Below, in pieces: positions 32,836 to 42,827 of a stretch of 64,000 nucleotides of DNA. The notes beneath the pieces were generated by a model. That model did no database searches, was not told where the DNA came from, and saw nothing but the letters and a program-made list of their open reading frames with translations. The position numbers were made by a program, and so were the translations under genes. The DNA comes from Temnothorax longispinosus. Lineage: Eukaryota; Arthropoda; Insecta; Hymenoptera; Formicidae. Location: positions 7,831,928 through 7,895,927 of the forward strand of contig NC_092361.1 of the NCBI RefSeq assembly GCF_030848805.1, written 5' to 3'. Position 1 is the first letter of the stretch, and the number at the start of each line of letters is the position of its first letter.

Positions 32836-33484
32836 GCGATAACCCGGAGGGAAGTAGCGGACGGAGGATCACTGGAGGAGGCGCCGGGAAAGATCCGAGG
32901 GGTCAGCGAGACCACTCGGTCGTATAATCCGCAAACCCGGGAACCAGGGGAGCGGGGTCCAGGAGGACCCAGGCGTGTGCGTGCGATTAATTCTTAAGAT
33001 CGGATTGAGAACCGCGGGCGACACCGAACGCAAAAACAGGCAAAAACTGCCATAAGAAAAGAGAAAGCGGGCAACATCTGGCGTGGAAAAGTACTGAGAT
33101 GTAAATAACAATGGTGGGAGCAAAGATCCCGAGGTGGGAAGGCCGAAAGAGCCCGGCAACTCGAGGCAGTCGCTCGGATATCGTGGTCGCGGTAACACGT
33201 ATATAAGATTCGCTCATACAATACGGACTTAGCGCGTAGTTTAGCGCAGCGATATAATACAACCAAGCACTCCCGCGTACTTGCGCGTTAAACATGACTC
33301 GTATAACTATTGCGAGCGGTAATTAATTACCATTTAACAACGTTCGACGAAAAGTGTCAGCGTGAAGCGCATACGGCGCGACAATTTTGTAATCAACTAC
33401 AACGATCTGAAATAAATCAATCGTTTGTTAATATACGCAGTGTCAAGTTAATTTGAATTACTTACCTGCGACTTACCTTGTCCT

Positions 33485-33690
33485 ACGGCATCGATCCATC
33501 GTTGTCCAGCGGCGTTCCAGTATGCGATAAGGCGAGGATCTGGGACAGTCAGCGGCAGTTGAGATCCATCGGGGCGAAAAGGTCATACGGCATTGATCCA
33601 TCGTTGTCCAGCGGCGTTCCAGTATGCGATAAGGCGAGGATCTGGGACAGTCAGCGGCAGTTGAGATCCATCCGGGGCGAAAAGCTGAAA
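33485..33690. repeat. 102-bp tandem duplication in block E
   Basis: GATCCATCGTTGTCCAGCGG at 33493 and 33595. It duplicates one antisense exon-like segment. Confidence 0.9.
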
Positions 33691-34005
33691 AGGAAATTAA
33701 CCGATTAATTAAACATACACATTTTCTACTTACCTGGTCCGTCGGGGGTGGTCCCACGTTGTCCATCGATGATCCAGCAGTGGGGAGGCAGCGTCGGGGC
33801 GTCGAGACATCCTGCGTCGAGAACCTGAAAATAAAAGAGAATTAATGGAGTATTGTTGCAATATCGTGCTATAATTTCGATACTTACCTTCTCGGTATAT
33901 CAAGGTCAAACCGAGTGGCGACCGTTTGATAGGCAAATCTGGCTGAGATTTCACATTTTCGTGTGATCCACGCACCCAGAGAGTGACGTCCGGTCACAAC
34001 CTAAA

Positions 34006-34047
34006 ATATAGATTTGCAGTACTGACAGTGAATATCGGAATGCAGCC
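34006..34047. repeat. Half of a GGCTGCATTCCGATATT-type MITE
   Basis: Contains CAGTACTGACAGTGAATATC and GGAATGCAGCC. It matches one arm of the complete hairpin at 45437-45545. Confidence 0.65.
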
Positions 34048-34119
34048 ATAAACTTCCTGACGTTGAATAACTCCAAGAAATAAAATTATTCAATATTTTA
34101 TACTACTTATCTCTTTCGC

Positions 34120-34479
34120 GACATTCGTGCGCAAATGCACAGTGTCCTTCTTTCGGTGTGCAAATGCACGGTGCGCTTTTTTTCGTGTGCATCTTTTCCG
34201 TGTGCAAATGCACGGTGTCCTTCTTTCGGTGTGCAAATGCACAGTGCGTTTCTTCTCGTGTGCATCTTTTCCGTGTGCATCTTTTCCTTGTGCAAATGAA
34301 CGGTGCGCAAATTTTGCGTGTCCAAATGCACGGTGGGCATATTTTCGTGTACAAATGAGCGGTGCGCATCTTTCCGTGTGCAAACGAACGGTGCGCATCT
34401 TTCCGTGTACAAACGAACGGTGCGCATCTTTCAGTGTGCAAACAAACGGTGCGCATCTTTTCGTGTGCAAACGAACGGT
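34120..34479. repeat. 29-bp tandem array, left part
   Basis: Degenerate units GTGTGCAAACGAACGGTGCGC plus spacer. CGGTGCGC at 34360, 34389, 34418 and 34447 is spaced 29 bp. All frames stay largely open, producing repetitive ORFs that are not genes. The array resumes at 37167. Confidence 0.85.
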
Positions 34480-35997
34480 TGTGACCGGATCAACGATTAA
34501 TATTGTTAATATTGAATTAATAGCCACTTACTACTTGGGCTGTAATTACGGTCGCCACTGTATTTTCCTGGGTGAATACAGAAACCTGGATGATATGCGT
34601 TGCCCCGTCCTTCCTTTCAGCGTAATGGCTGCCGTTTCCTACGACGCGGACGTATTCAAGGCCGTTGGCCACGCCCTGGTTAAGCGCACGTAATATTCGG
34701 ATATTCGGAGAGGATATTCACTGGGGTCGCGAATAATGAGTCTTTGTTTATTATAAACAAATAACAATTTAATAATTTCAAAGTTACAGTATTTCCGTAC
34801 ACGAACGGACAGGTTCTATCGCGCACTGACCTGCGTCGATTGTTAACGAACTCTGATTCACCGTCGCTAAGAGCTTTATGCGGTTAATTACCGTTATCGC
34901 GTGGTTGTTGTTCACGTAACTATCGTATACGGCAACGGGATAAGAATACGGAATCGAGTTGTATCGCGGAACGTGTTCACGCCTCGAAATTCAATCGTAG
35001 ACTGTCCGGGAGGAACGGGTCGAGTTCCCCCTCCTTGATGCTTGCGCAGGCGTAGAGCCTCGCTTTTACGCGCGAACATGATGTAATCGCGCGCCTTTTT
35101 CCTATTGGCCAATCGCATCGCTTGGTGACGAGCGACACGATCCGTGTTATCCTTACCCGTGCGCTGAGCCGATCTCATTGGCTCAGCTCAATTCTGACTG
35201 AGATACTGAAACGGGATTGGACGGCGGACAAGGGCTCTCGCTTCGGTCTCGGCGATGCGGCAACCAATGCCAGCCGTCGCAATTTGCACGATGTGCAAGT
35301 TCGCGGCGAGTCACTCGGAACGTTTTCCGAGTGACCGAAAATGGTCTCTTTGACGTTCCCTTTTGCAACCAGGTAAATAATCTTTGTACTAGAATCAAAT
35401 TTATTAATTCTCCTTTTCTTTCAGGTACCGGGTCATCGCGGGATCGTCTCGCCCAATCAACGGATTGGTAATCATCGTCGGTAAGTATCCGAACGGTAAG
35501 TATATAAAATAAGAATAATACTGAGTAATACATATTGTTTCGACAGGGAAAAACATAAAATTAAAGAATACAATGTAAAAATCGCGTTATTGAACGAATC
35601 TCGCTAAGTCGAGCCATGCTCGCTTCTCATTGGTCATTTAGACGTTCTTGCGATAGAAAGTTGCGCTACGCGCTCCGATTGGCTGAAAGCCTCGTGAAAT
35701 TAATAAAGTGTTTGAAAATAAGTAGTATAATGTTAAATTGCCAGGAATCAATCCTATTGGCTCTCAAATGGTTTATAATATCTGAAATGCTCGAATCTAT
35801 GAAAATTGATAAGAACTTACTGAAAATCGATCGGGACGCTTCCCATTGGTCGCTGTGATTCGACATTTTGCTTGGTCTGTCAAAACTTGTTAAAACTAAT
35901 AAAATAATAAATTAAATACAAAATATCGTAATTGGGACTCCATTGGTCCTCGCTCGTGCTCTCGGCACTCGCTGTCGCAAAGCATGCGTTTTAAGGT
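34480..35997 (-). mobile_element. LTR block D (minus)
   Basis: Homologous along its length to block C: shared TGTGACCGGA, AGCCACTTACTACTTGGGCT, ACGGTCGCCACTGTATTTT and ATAAACAAATAACAATTTA. Minus-strand AATAAA near 34744. Plus-strand splice-like signals: CTTTCAG before the small ORF (about 34620), CCAG/GTAAAT about 35372, TTTCAG/GTACC about 35424, CG/GTAAGT about 35479. The U3 boundary is approximate. Confidence 0.6.
34625..34693 (+). CDS. Small antisense ORF in LTR block D (MAAV motif)
   Basis: 22 codons, MAAVSYDADVFKAVGHAL then VKRT and stop. Aligned with 28379: five synonymous-only codons and three replacements over 18 codons. Preceded by TTCCTTTCAG. Very short, so coding status is uncertain. 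Confidence 0.3.
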   Translation: MAAVSYDADVFKAVGHALVKRT

Positions 35998-36161
35998 TTA
36001 AGGGTCCTCGGGAACCAATCGGGGATCGATCTCGAGGCTCAATAATAGGATGTAAAGGGTGTAAAGGGTAAATATCATGCTGACGGTTTGTACGTCTGGA
36101 AAGTTTATGATAATAGGAAAAATATGATAAGAGTGACCACTAGGTATTCCTTGAACTTCAT
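35998..36161 (-). pseudogene. TM47 homologue, frameshifted (36-kb copy)
   Basis: Starts MKFKEYLVVTLIIFF at 36161. A single-base shift follows; NFPD and a hydrophobic stretch continue in the adjacent frame to PEDP and a stop at 35998. The ATG is 20 nt after the TM42 stop. Confidence 0.6.
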
Positions 36162-36181
36162 CTTTGTGATATTCAATCTTT

Positions 36182-36310
36182 TTATGACATGTAATAAGGT
36201 CTCGCTCTCGTAACGTTGGAATACGCTAGCAGCAGTATACAAACTATTGAAATTGCAAATAAAGTGAAAATAAACGCTAGGACTATAATCCTGTACTTGT
36301 CTGAATCCAT
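36182..36310 (-). CDS. TM42 membrane microprotein, second copy
   Basis: 42 codons, MDSDKYRIIVLAF at the start, hydrophobic helix 8-30, tail ending PYYMS, stop TAA. Same length as the 30-kb copy with no indel. The helix and the PYY near the end are conserved, and the tail between them varies. Position relative to ORF A and TM47 is identical. Confidence 0.7.
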   Translation of the reverse strand: MDSDKYRIIVLAFIFTLFAISIVCILLLAYSNVTRARPYYMS

Positions 36311-36736
36311 TACGAAATGCTGGCCTGTGATTGGCTCTTTTGCGGAATCTACTTTAATGCTTCTAAAATGTAACCCGTCTCTGATTCGAATCGTTATTGG
36401 CTCTAATATCTTAATGTTGAAAATGTTTCTTTGAAAATCTTATTTGAATGTGATTGGGTAGTTAAGGATCTTTTGAATGAAGAGAATATCAGGTATGATT
36501 AACATAGATTATTATATATTTTTCTTATGCACAATTAACGTAATAATAATAAAAATAAAGAAAATAAAATAAATCATCTCATCGTCATCTGTCTCTTTGT
36601 CGCTTATTCGCGTTACATCTAAATAGAACATCGGTCTCTTATACGGACTCGCGGTTAAATTGCACATGCACTTATGTTTAAAGAATAATAACAAAAAGAT
36701 ATAAAAAATGTTATTGTTATACGCGCACGGAATCGC
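36311..36736. other. Spacer between ORF A and TM42
   Basis: AT-rich, about 430 nt, nothing recognised apart from ATTGG motifs. Confidence 0.5.
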
Positions 36737-37159
36737 TTATTCGTCCGTCGCTCTGGCTTGGCTCAATTGGCCCATGTTGTTCACATCGTCTGCGGTGTCC
36801 TCCGGTTGGCTGGATTCCCCGTGACGTACCTCGCCGATACCAGCGGGCTGTGTCGGTGGTTGAAGCTGCGCCTCGCCGTATCCAGCGGACTGCGTTTCGA
36901 TAGGCTGACCTTGTGAGAAGCGTATCGCCTCTGATATTATCTCCTCGATCGGCGAGAGGATCTGCGTACTGGCTACGCTCTCAAAACTGCAGTCCCCCGC
37001 GTTCTCGGTATTCTCTGCTTCCGGATTGGTCGTTTCCCCTGGCTTCGCTGACGGTTCCGCCATGCCCCGCGCTGTGTCGGACGCCTGGGCTGCCGTGGTT
37101 GGCTGGCACTCTCCGCCGCTACGCTCAGAGTTCGACGCTGGAATTGATGGTACAGCCAT
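36737..37159 (-). CDS. Accessory ORF A, 36-kb copy
   Basis: 140 codons from ATG at 37159 (MAVPSIPASNSERSGG), acidic and rich in P, Q, E, S and T, ending ATDE. It has EEIISEAIRF at the place of ADEEVARLL in the 30-kb copy. An upstream-extended frame (to 37513) only reads the 29-bp array. N-terminal similarity to the other copies is low, so this is a divergent member. Confidence 0.55.
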   Translation of the reverse strand: MAVPSIPASNSERSGGECQPTTAAQASDTARGMAEPSAKPGETTNPEAENTENAGDCSFESVASTQILSPIEEIISEAIRFSQGQPIETQSAGYGEAQLQPPTQPAGIGEVRHGESSQPEDTADDVNNMGQLSQARATDE

Positions 37160-37166
37160 CGATTTC

Positions 37167-37480
37167 ACGGTGCGCGTCTTTTCGTGGGCAAACGATCGGT
37201 GCGCATCTTTTCGTGCGCAAACGAACGGTGCGCATATTTTGCGCGTCCAAATAAACGGTGGGCATCTTTTCGTGTGCAAAAGACTGGTGCGCATATTTCC
37301 GTGCGCAATTGAACAGAGCGAATTTTTTAATAATTTACTTTCTGTGTGCAAAAGACATTTGGCCAATAATTTCTGTGTCCAAAAGCACCGTGTCCGATTG
37401 AACCGTGCGCAAAGTGTCGTGTCCAATATCTCTGTGTCCTTTAGCACTGTGTCCATCTGAACGGTGTCCAAGTGAATGCC
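37167..37480. repeat. 29-bp tandem array, right part
   Basis: Continuation of the 34120-34479 array in the same orientation (CACGGTGCGC, CGTGTGCAAA), increasingly degenerate to the right. Confidence 0.8.
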
Positions 37481-38292
37481 ACTCCTTTGAAAATCTATGA
37501 AGTACACATGCACTTTATTATATCTCGATTAACTGATCTTGCTATTTCCATTCGTGTTTTTATTTGGAGACATCGGTAATAAATCTTTTCATTTCTTACT
37601 TTATATTTAAGAAATTATTCAAACTGTTAGTCTCTTTGTTGAATACAAAGTTGCGTTCTTTTAATCACAGATTGATGCATTTTTGCTAAAATAGGTTGAG
37701 CTTTTAATTTTTAAAATTCTACTACAATTGTTCTTTTACATGAGTAACATTTTAAATATTCGTGGCATAAACTAAACTTTTTACATGACCCCATAAATCG
37801 AAATTGAGTATAATGGAGGTTCGATGATCTTTGTGGCCAAGATACTACGTGCTTTTCAGTTAACGACACAAGTCGACACAAGCGTCATTCTATCTTTGTT
37901 GCTCACTAGATGTTGAAAAGAGACAGAATGACGCTTGTGTCGACTTGAGTCGCTAAATGAAAAGTACACACTGTTTCGCGGTTAATTCAACATTCGTGTT
38001 GTTCATTTAATAAATCTCGAACAGAAATAGCAGATCCGTTAGTCGAGATAAAGACAAGTGCACGTGTATTTGACTATAATCAGAGATTTTCAAAGTCGTT
38101 TATTTCGAAAACAAAGTCTCGAACGAAAAAAATTATTCTACAATTTCGACTTATTTTGATACCAGGAATTATCTTGTTCTTGGTGCTATGAATTACTATC
38201 CATCCTGTATATAAAGAGCAGAAGACAAATTATCCATATATACAAATTTTTGATCCAGAATAATTTGTATTTGAAATATTTCTATTTTACAG
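37481..38292. other. Non-coding, with one hairpin
   Basis: AT-rich. An inverted repeat at about 37849-37966 pairs GACACAAGCGTCATTCT with its complement. T-rich acceptor-like tract TTCTATTTTACAG ends at 38292. Confidence 0.6.
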
Positions 38293-38577
38293 ATTTGTAA
38301 AACATTGCACAAACAACCGAAACATTTGCTAGACTTTTTGCTGGCGGAGTTGGGTACAAGTGGCTCGGTTGACGGCAACAGCCAATTAATTATTAACGGC
38401 CGCTTCCAACAGAAACAAAGAGAAAACGTTCTTACAAGATATATCAAAGAATATGTCACGTGCCACACGTGTCGCTCACTCGACACTATTCTTCAAAAGG
38501 ACACTCGACTCTTTTTCTTACAGTGTGAAACCTGTGGTTCAAGACGTTCTGTTGCCAGCATAAAACCTGGATTCCAG
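38293..38577 (+). pseudogene. Isolated exon of translation factor eIF2-beta
   Basis: 95 open codons matching the conserved C-terminal half of eIF2-beta: ICKTLHKQPKHLLDFLLAEL, then VTCHTCRS and CETCGSR, the four Cys of the zinc finger, ending IKPGFQ. The start follows a good CAG acceptor; the end meets GCAAGT, a possible GC-type donor. The last few residues of the family and all earlier exons are absent nearby, and several normally invariant residues differ (INGRF, LTRY). It is a truncated duplicate or captured exon, not the functional gene. Confidence 0.8.
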
Positions 38578-40017
38578 GCAAGTTCTTTAAAAATAATATA
38601 CAATACTTTAATATGGAATATATCATGATACATGTGTATATGATGATGTACACACATCCTTACATAACAAATATATATGTATGTATATGTTTTTCTTATG
38701 TTCCTTATAATATCGATATAAGAGATAATCTTGGGTGCAGTGCTCATATTTTTCTATATTTATCTAGTATTTTTAGACTCGTTGCCATTATAATAAATTT
38801 AACAATTAAACAATTAATTCTTGGTTTTGTCAACAAATATATATATATATCTACATAGCATAATATATGTATAAATGCAAAATAGCTCAATACTAGAGAA
38901 ATTGCTCGATCGGTTTTTTTCTTTTTTTTTGTTGATCGAGCAACTTCTATAGTATTGAGCTATTTTGCATTTATACATATATTTATGCCATGTACATGTG
39001 CCATACATATACAGGGTGAGTTTTATTTTATGTGTCAATTATCTCAGAAAGTATTGGTTTATTAGATAAATGTTTTAGAAAAAAATTGGAGGGTTCAGAA
39101 GTGTCAATAAACATTCTTATTAGATTTATGGGTCCAACACTAGCCCCAAAATCTAATAAGATCATTTATTGGCTTCCTCTGAACTCTTCAACTTTTATCT
39201 GAAACATTTTTCCAATAAACCAATATTTTCTGAGATAATTGGTGAAGATAATTAGCACATGAAATAAAAAATTCACCCTATACAGGATAAATAGTACACA
39301 TCAAAATAATGAAAGAAGTTCTTATCAACATAGGTCCGCAAATGATCTTCTACCGAGTTATGGACATTATAACTTTTAAGCTTAATTGGAGAAATAAGGC
39401 TCTGTTGGATGTCCAAAGTATTATTACAAATTGAATAATGGATTGAGATCGCAATGCTTTGTACATGTAAATTTTAATACATACTGTGTTGTGTGAATCG
39501 TAGAAAGTACTTGTTTGAATTTGACATGTCGGTGGCCACTCACGGGTAACAAGATATTCTAAGTGTGGCCTCCTCTAGGTGCCAGCTGTAAGGAGGATTA
39601 GGCGTAAAAATACTCGTTGAATATCTTGTCACCCGTGAGTGGACACCGACGTGTCAAATTCAAACAAGTACTTTCTACGATTCACACAACACAGTAGGTA
39701 TTGAAATGTACATGTACAAAGCATTCCGATCTCGAGCCATTATTCAATTTGTAATAATACTTTGTGTAGTTTGCTGAAGATGGTCCGAATATGAATCAAA
39801 ACGTACGTTAATTTCTATGAATAAATATAATTTCGCACGGTCAACAGCGATCGGCTCTTAATTAGCCCGTTTCCTTCCATGTGTGGACATTCAACAGAGC
39901 CTTATCTCTCCAACTAAATTAATTAGGTTTGTAATTAATCGTTAATAATGTCCTTTGAGAAGCAAGTGTCCTTGTATTGTTAATTTATCATTTGTTATCA
40001 ATCATGAATTTCGTTGA
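38578..40017. repeat. Cluster of three hairpin MITEs
   Basis: 38864-38980: arms TATAAATGCAAAATAGCTCA. 39012-39281: CAGGGTGAGTTTTATTTTAT and complement. 39379-39918: outer arms GGAGAAATAAGGCTCTGTTG, with an inner palindrome 39413-39768. Separate families by sequence. No coding. Confidence 0.75.
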
Positions 40018-41580
40018 TTTCAGATGAACATAAATATGAAGATCAAAGGAAAATCAAAAAATAGTATTATCTGTAACTATGCCTATGATGGATATGTTTA
40101 TAATATCAACAAATGTCTACGAGGTACGACATATAGATGCTCTGCTCGTCGTACTACTGGATGCTGTAGATTGATAAAAGTTGGCGAAAGTGTTAAAGTG
40201 ATCATTAATCCTTTTCATGATCATACATCTGATAATGCAAGAACGCAGAAATATTTATTGAAACAAGAGAAGTTACATTTACCTCGTAAAACATTACAAA
40301 CTCTCAAATATATATTTGACGATGTTTCTCGAAGGTAACTATTACAAATCACAAAATATTAATATTTAACATTATACTATCATGTTGTAATCATTACTAA
40401 TAATTAATCTCATGTTTGTAAAATGATTGATATATGACATATTTCAGAAATCTTGAGGCAGCTACACTTATGACTTTCAAATCGATTAGAAGCCAACTAA
40501 ATAGAGAAAGAATAAAGAGCAGGCCAAAGTTGCCACAATCTATAGCTACGCTCGCTGATGAATTGAACCATTATACACCAATATGTCATATTTACAAAGA
40601 GACCGCAAGTGATGGAAAAGAAGCATTTCTCTTCTCCGATGATAAACTGCTCACTGCACTTGAATTATCCACTGAAATTTACTGTGATGGTACATTTTTT
40701 GTAAGTTTACATGGATGCTGGTTTCATCTGAACCAAGTATTTAAATTTAAAATTATTTCTTTAATTTATTTACTAATTACATTTTTTTGATTAATTATTT
40801 ATGCTTGTTATTGCAGGCACCACAAAGAAAGTGGAATCATTTAGGTTTACGTAATTCTCCCAGTGTTATACTGTCTATGACAATGACAATACCATTGCTG
40901 CCAGAACAGTACTTACAAAAGCCTATCATATATTATGCAATACCTGTGAAGAAAATGACCCTGACTATGAGAAGATAACAGAATTCTTAATTTACGTTGA
41001 AAAGACGTGGTTATCACGCTTTAAAAATAAGCGTGTATGAATGCCCTGTCAAAACAAACAATGCCGTTGAAAGTTTTTGTAATGTAATAAATAAAAAATT
41101 GGGCGACCATCATCCAAACATGTGGTTGTTTTTAAGTAGGTAAGATACAATAAATTATACTAAATTAATATCTACATTCTCTTAATAAAATAATAGAAAA
41201 AAGAAAAAGTAATAAATATTAATGCCGAGATAATATATAAATTAATTTTAATTATTTAATAATTTTAGAGAAACTAGGAAATGTCATAATGGATCAAACA
41301 ATTGATTTAAAGCGTTTACACAATAATGAGGAAGTACGGTCTGTACGATCACGAAAGAGCATAGAAAGAGATGTGAAAATTTTTGAAGCACAAATCGATC
41401 TGATATCTGGAAGGTAAAACGGCACTTACTTTTTTTATTTATATTATTTTAGATTAATATTGATATTGTATTTCACAATATTTTCTAGATTACCTCTTCA
41501 ACAATTTCTACGTATGTTTATTGGTAAATTAGATGACTATCGTTGGAAGGAAAGTTTTACTGTCCAAAGTAAGTAGAAAC
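40018..41580 (+). pseudogene. FLYWCH/MULE transposase paralogue 1, deleted
   Basis: Exon-like pieces: 40024-40334 with a FLYWCH-type zinc finger (YRCSARRTTGCCRL, then FHDH), 40446-40699, a block from 40818, then 41271-41413 and 41490-41570. Compared with paralogue 2, the segment between the first catalytic Asp (CDGTFF) and HGCWFHLNQ is gone, removing the second Asp. Frame changes near 40910 and 41030 precede VKTNNAVESF, which keeps the Glu. The gene is dead. Confidence 0.75.
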
Positions 41581-42190
41581 AAATAATTGTAGCAATTATA
41601 CGCATATCCAAATCTGAGTAAAATTCTGTGGAGGATCTGAAGATACTTGTACGAATCTTTGATTAATGAAACTGATTCTTTACCATGTAAAAATATAGCA
41701 ACGGATAATTTACACTAGTACGGATATATTGTTACAGCGCAATATTAAAATACAGAAATTTTTGCTTAGAGATTCTGTAGTAAAGAATCAGGGAGTCAAT
41801 TGTGTATCTTGAAATGAGATAAAAATTACAAAGGTGACGAAATTTATTAGAATGTCTATGATTTTATTTGTCGAAATTTAGTAAGTCTGTTTATTTTTGT
41901 AATTTTTATCTCATTTTAATATACACAATCGACCCTCAAGGGACACAGCCATTCAGTGAGCGTTCGGTGATTTTTTAATACAATTTTTTGTTGCCTTTAG
42001 TTCTTTGCTGTATCTAAATGTAGGAACTAATTATAATAAATAATGAATTACTGAGCGCTCACTGATCTGTTTTGTTTACTGAACGCGCCGAATGTTAGGC
42101 ATTGATCATTTCCTACTATTTTATAGTGTTCTTTATTTATCGTTTATTTGTCGGTCGTTTATATACCGCGGACCTACACAAACATTTACA
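41581..42190. other. Non-coding with a MITE
   Basis: Hairpin at about 41790-41940 (GTCAATTGTGTATCTTGAAATGAG and complement), the same family as 46360-46507. Confidence 0.65.
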
Positions 42191-42199
42191 CATATGTAC

Positions 42200-42223
42200 A
42201 CACACACACGCGGGCACACACCC

Positions 42224-42315
<92 letters not shown>

Positions 42316-42365
42316 AACACACACAGCAGAGAGAAGAGAGAGAGAGGAGAGAGAGAGAGAGAGAC
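42200..42365. repeat. (CA)n and (GA)n microsatellites
   Basis: Long CA run at about 42224-42310, followed by a GA-rich run to about 42363. Confidence 0.97.
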
Positions 42366-42485
42366 ACTTCCGTTGCAAAATTATGGCTCCTGCATACGGG
42401 ATGCGGTAACACTTGCCGCGCGGCGGAAGTTCGCGTCAGCCAACTAAATCTTTCGCCGCGAAAAAAGTTCTACTTTGATTGGCTA

Positions 42486-42608
42486 GGCTGCGTTCGGAAA
42501 CATCACCCGGGTACACACGGGTATACTCCTTTCTCCTTCTAACTCGCTGAGATAGAAAGAGAAGGGAGTATACTCGTGTGCACTCGGGTGACGTTTCCGA
42601 ACGCAGCC
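42486..42608. mobile_element. 123-bp hairpin MITE
   Basis: GGCTGCGTTCGGAAAC and complement, arms of about 50 bp, with GGGTATACTCC inside. Confidence 0.8.
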
Positions 42609-42827
42609 CTACTGCGTCGCTCCTGGTGCCGCGCGGCAATTGTTTTCGCATCTGTGTGCAGGAACCATTACTCATCCGTTACAAAAGCTCTCATACATTT
42701 CCGTAAAAATTTCTTATTTGTTTCAAAAGCTCTAATTAAGCCTTTTTATGGCTTTATAGGCAAAGCAATTATTGCCCAATGTAATTTGAAAGTGACAAAT
42801 ATAATTAGTGTTATTAAGTTACAAAAC

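Larger units (their letters stand above)
32225..33998 (+). mobile_element. LTR block E (plus orientation)
   Basis: Ends CCGGTCACA at 33998 with GAGTGGCGACCGT upstream, like blocks A-D. It contains a 139-bp tandem array and AATAAA at about 33411. The minus (antisense) strand shows a chain of exon-like segments: AAG/GTAAGTATC near 33888, TTTCAG/GTTC near 33827, CAG/GTAAGTAG near 33734, TTCAG/CTTTTC near 33686, AAG/GTAAGTC near 33478. The left boundary is uncertain. Confidence 0.55.
35629..36456 (-). promoter_or_regulatory. Cluster of CCAAT boxes
   Basis: ATTGG at 35629, 35678, 35756, 35844, 35942, 36340, 36396 and 36452, and CCAAT on the plus strand near 36015. Nine pentamers in 0.83 kb, eight in the same sense for minus-strand transcription. 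Several are extended as ATTGGC or ATTGGT. It lies across U3 and the small-ORF region. Confidence 0.45.
34480..37166 (-). mobile_element. Retrotransposon 3' fragment inserted in the 29-bp array
   Basis: Minus-strand order: ORF A, TM42, TM47 (broken), LTR block D ending CCGGTCACA at 34480. ACGGT is present on both sides (34475-34479 and 37167-37171), consistent with a 5-bp target duplication. The same repeat array continues in the same orientation beyond each edge. The 5' side starts abruptly just upstream of the ORF A ATG, so most of the element is missing. Confidence 0.65.

Noticed and set aside
34090..34693. His/Cys-patterned ORFs on both strands
   Set aside because: Products of the 29-bp tandem array; both strands stay open for the same reason.
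38293..38577. eIF2-beta as the functional host gene
   Set aside because: Only one exon, altered conserved residues, and no neighbouring exons within reach.
42092..42542. His-Thr and Val-Cys repeat ORFs
   Set aside because: Translation of the (CA)n microsatellite.
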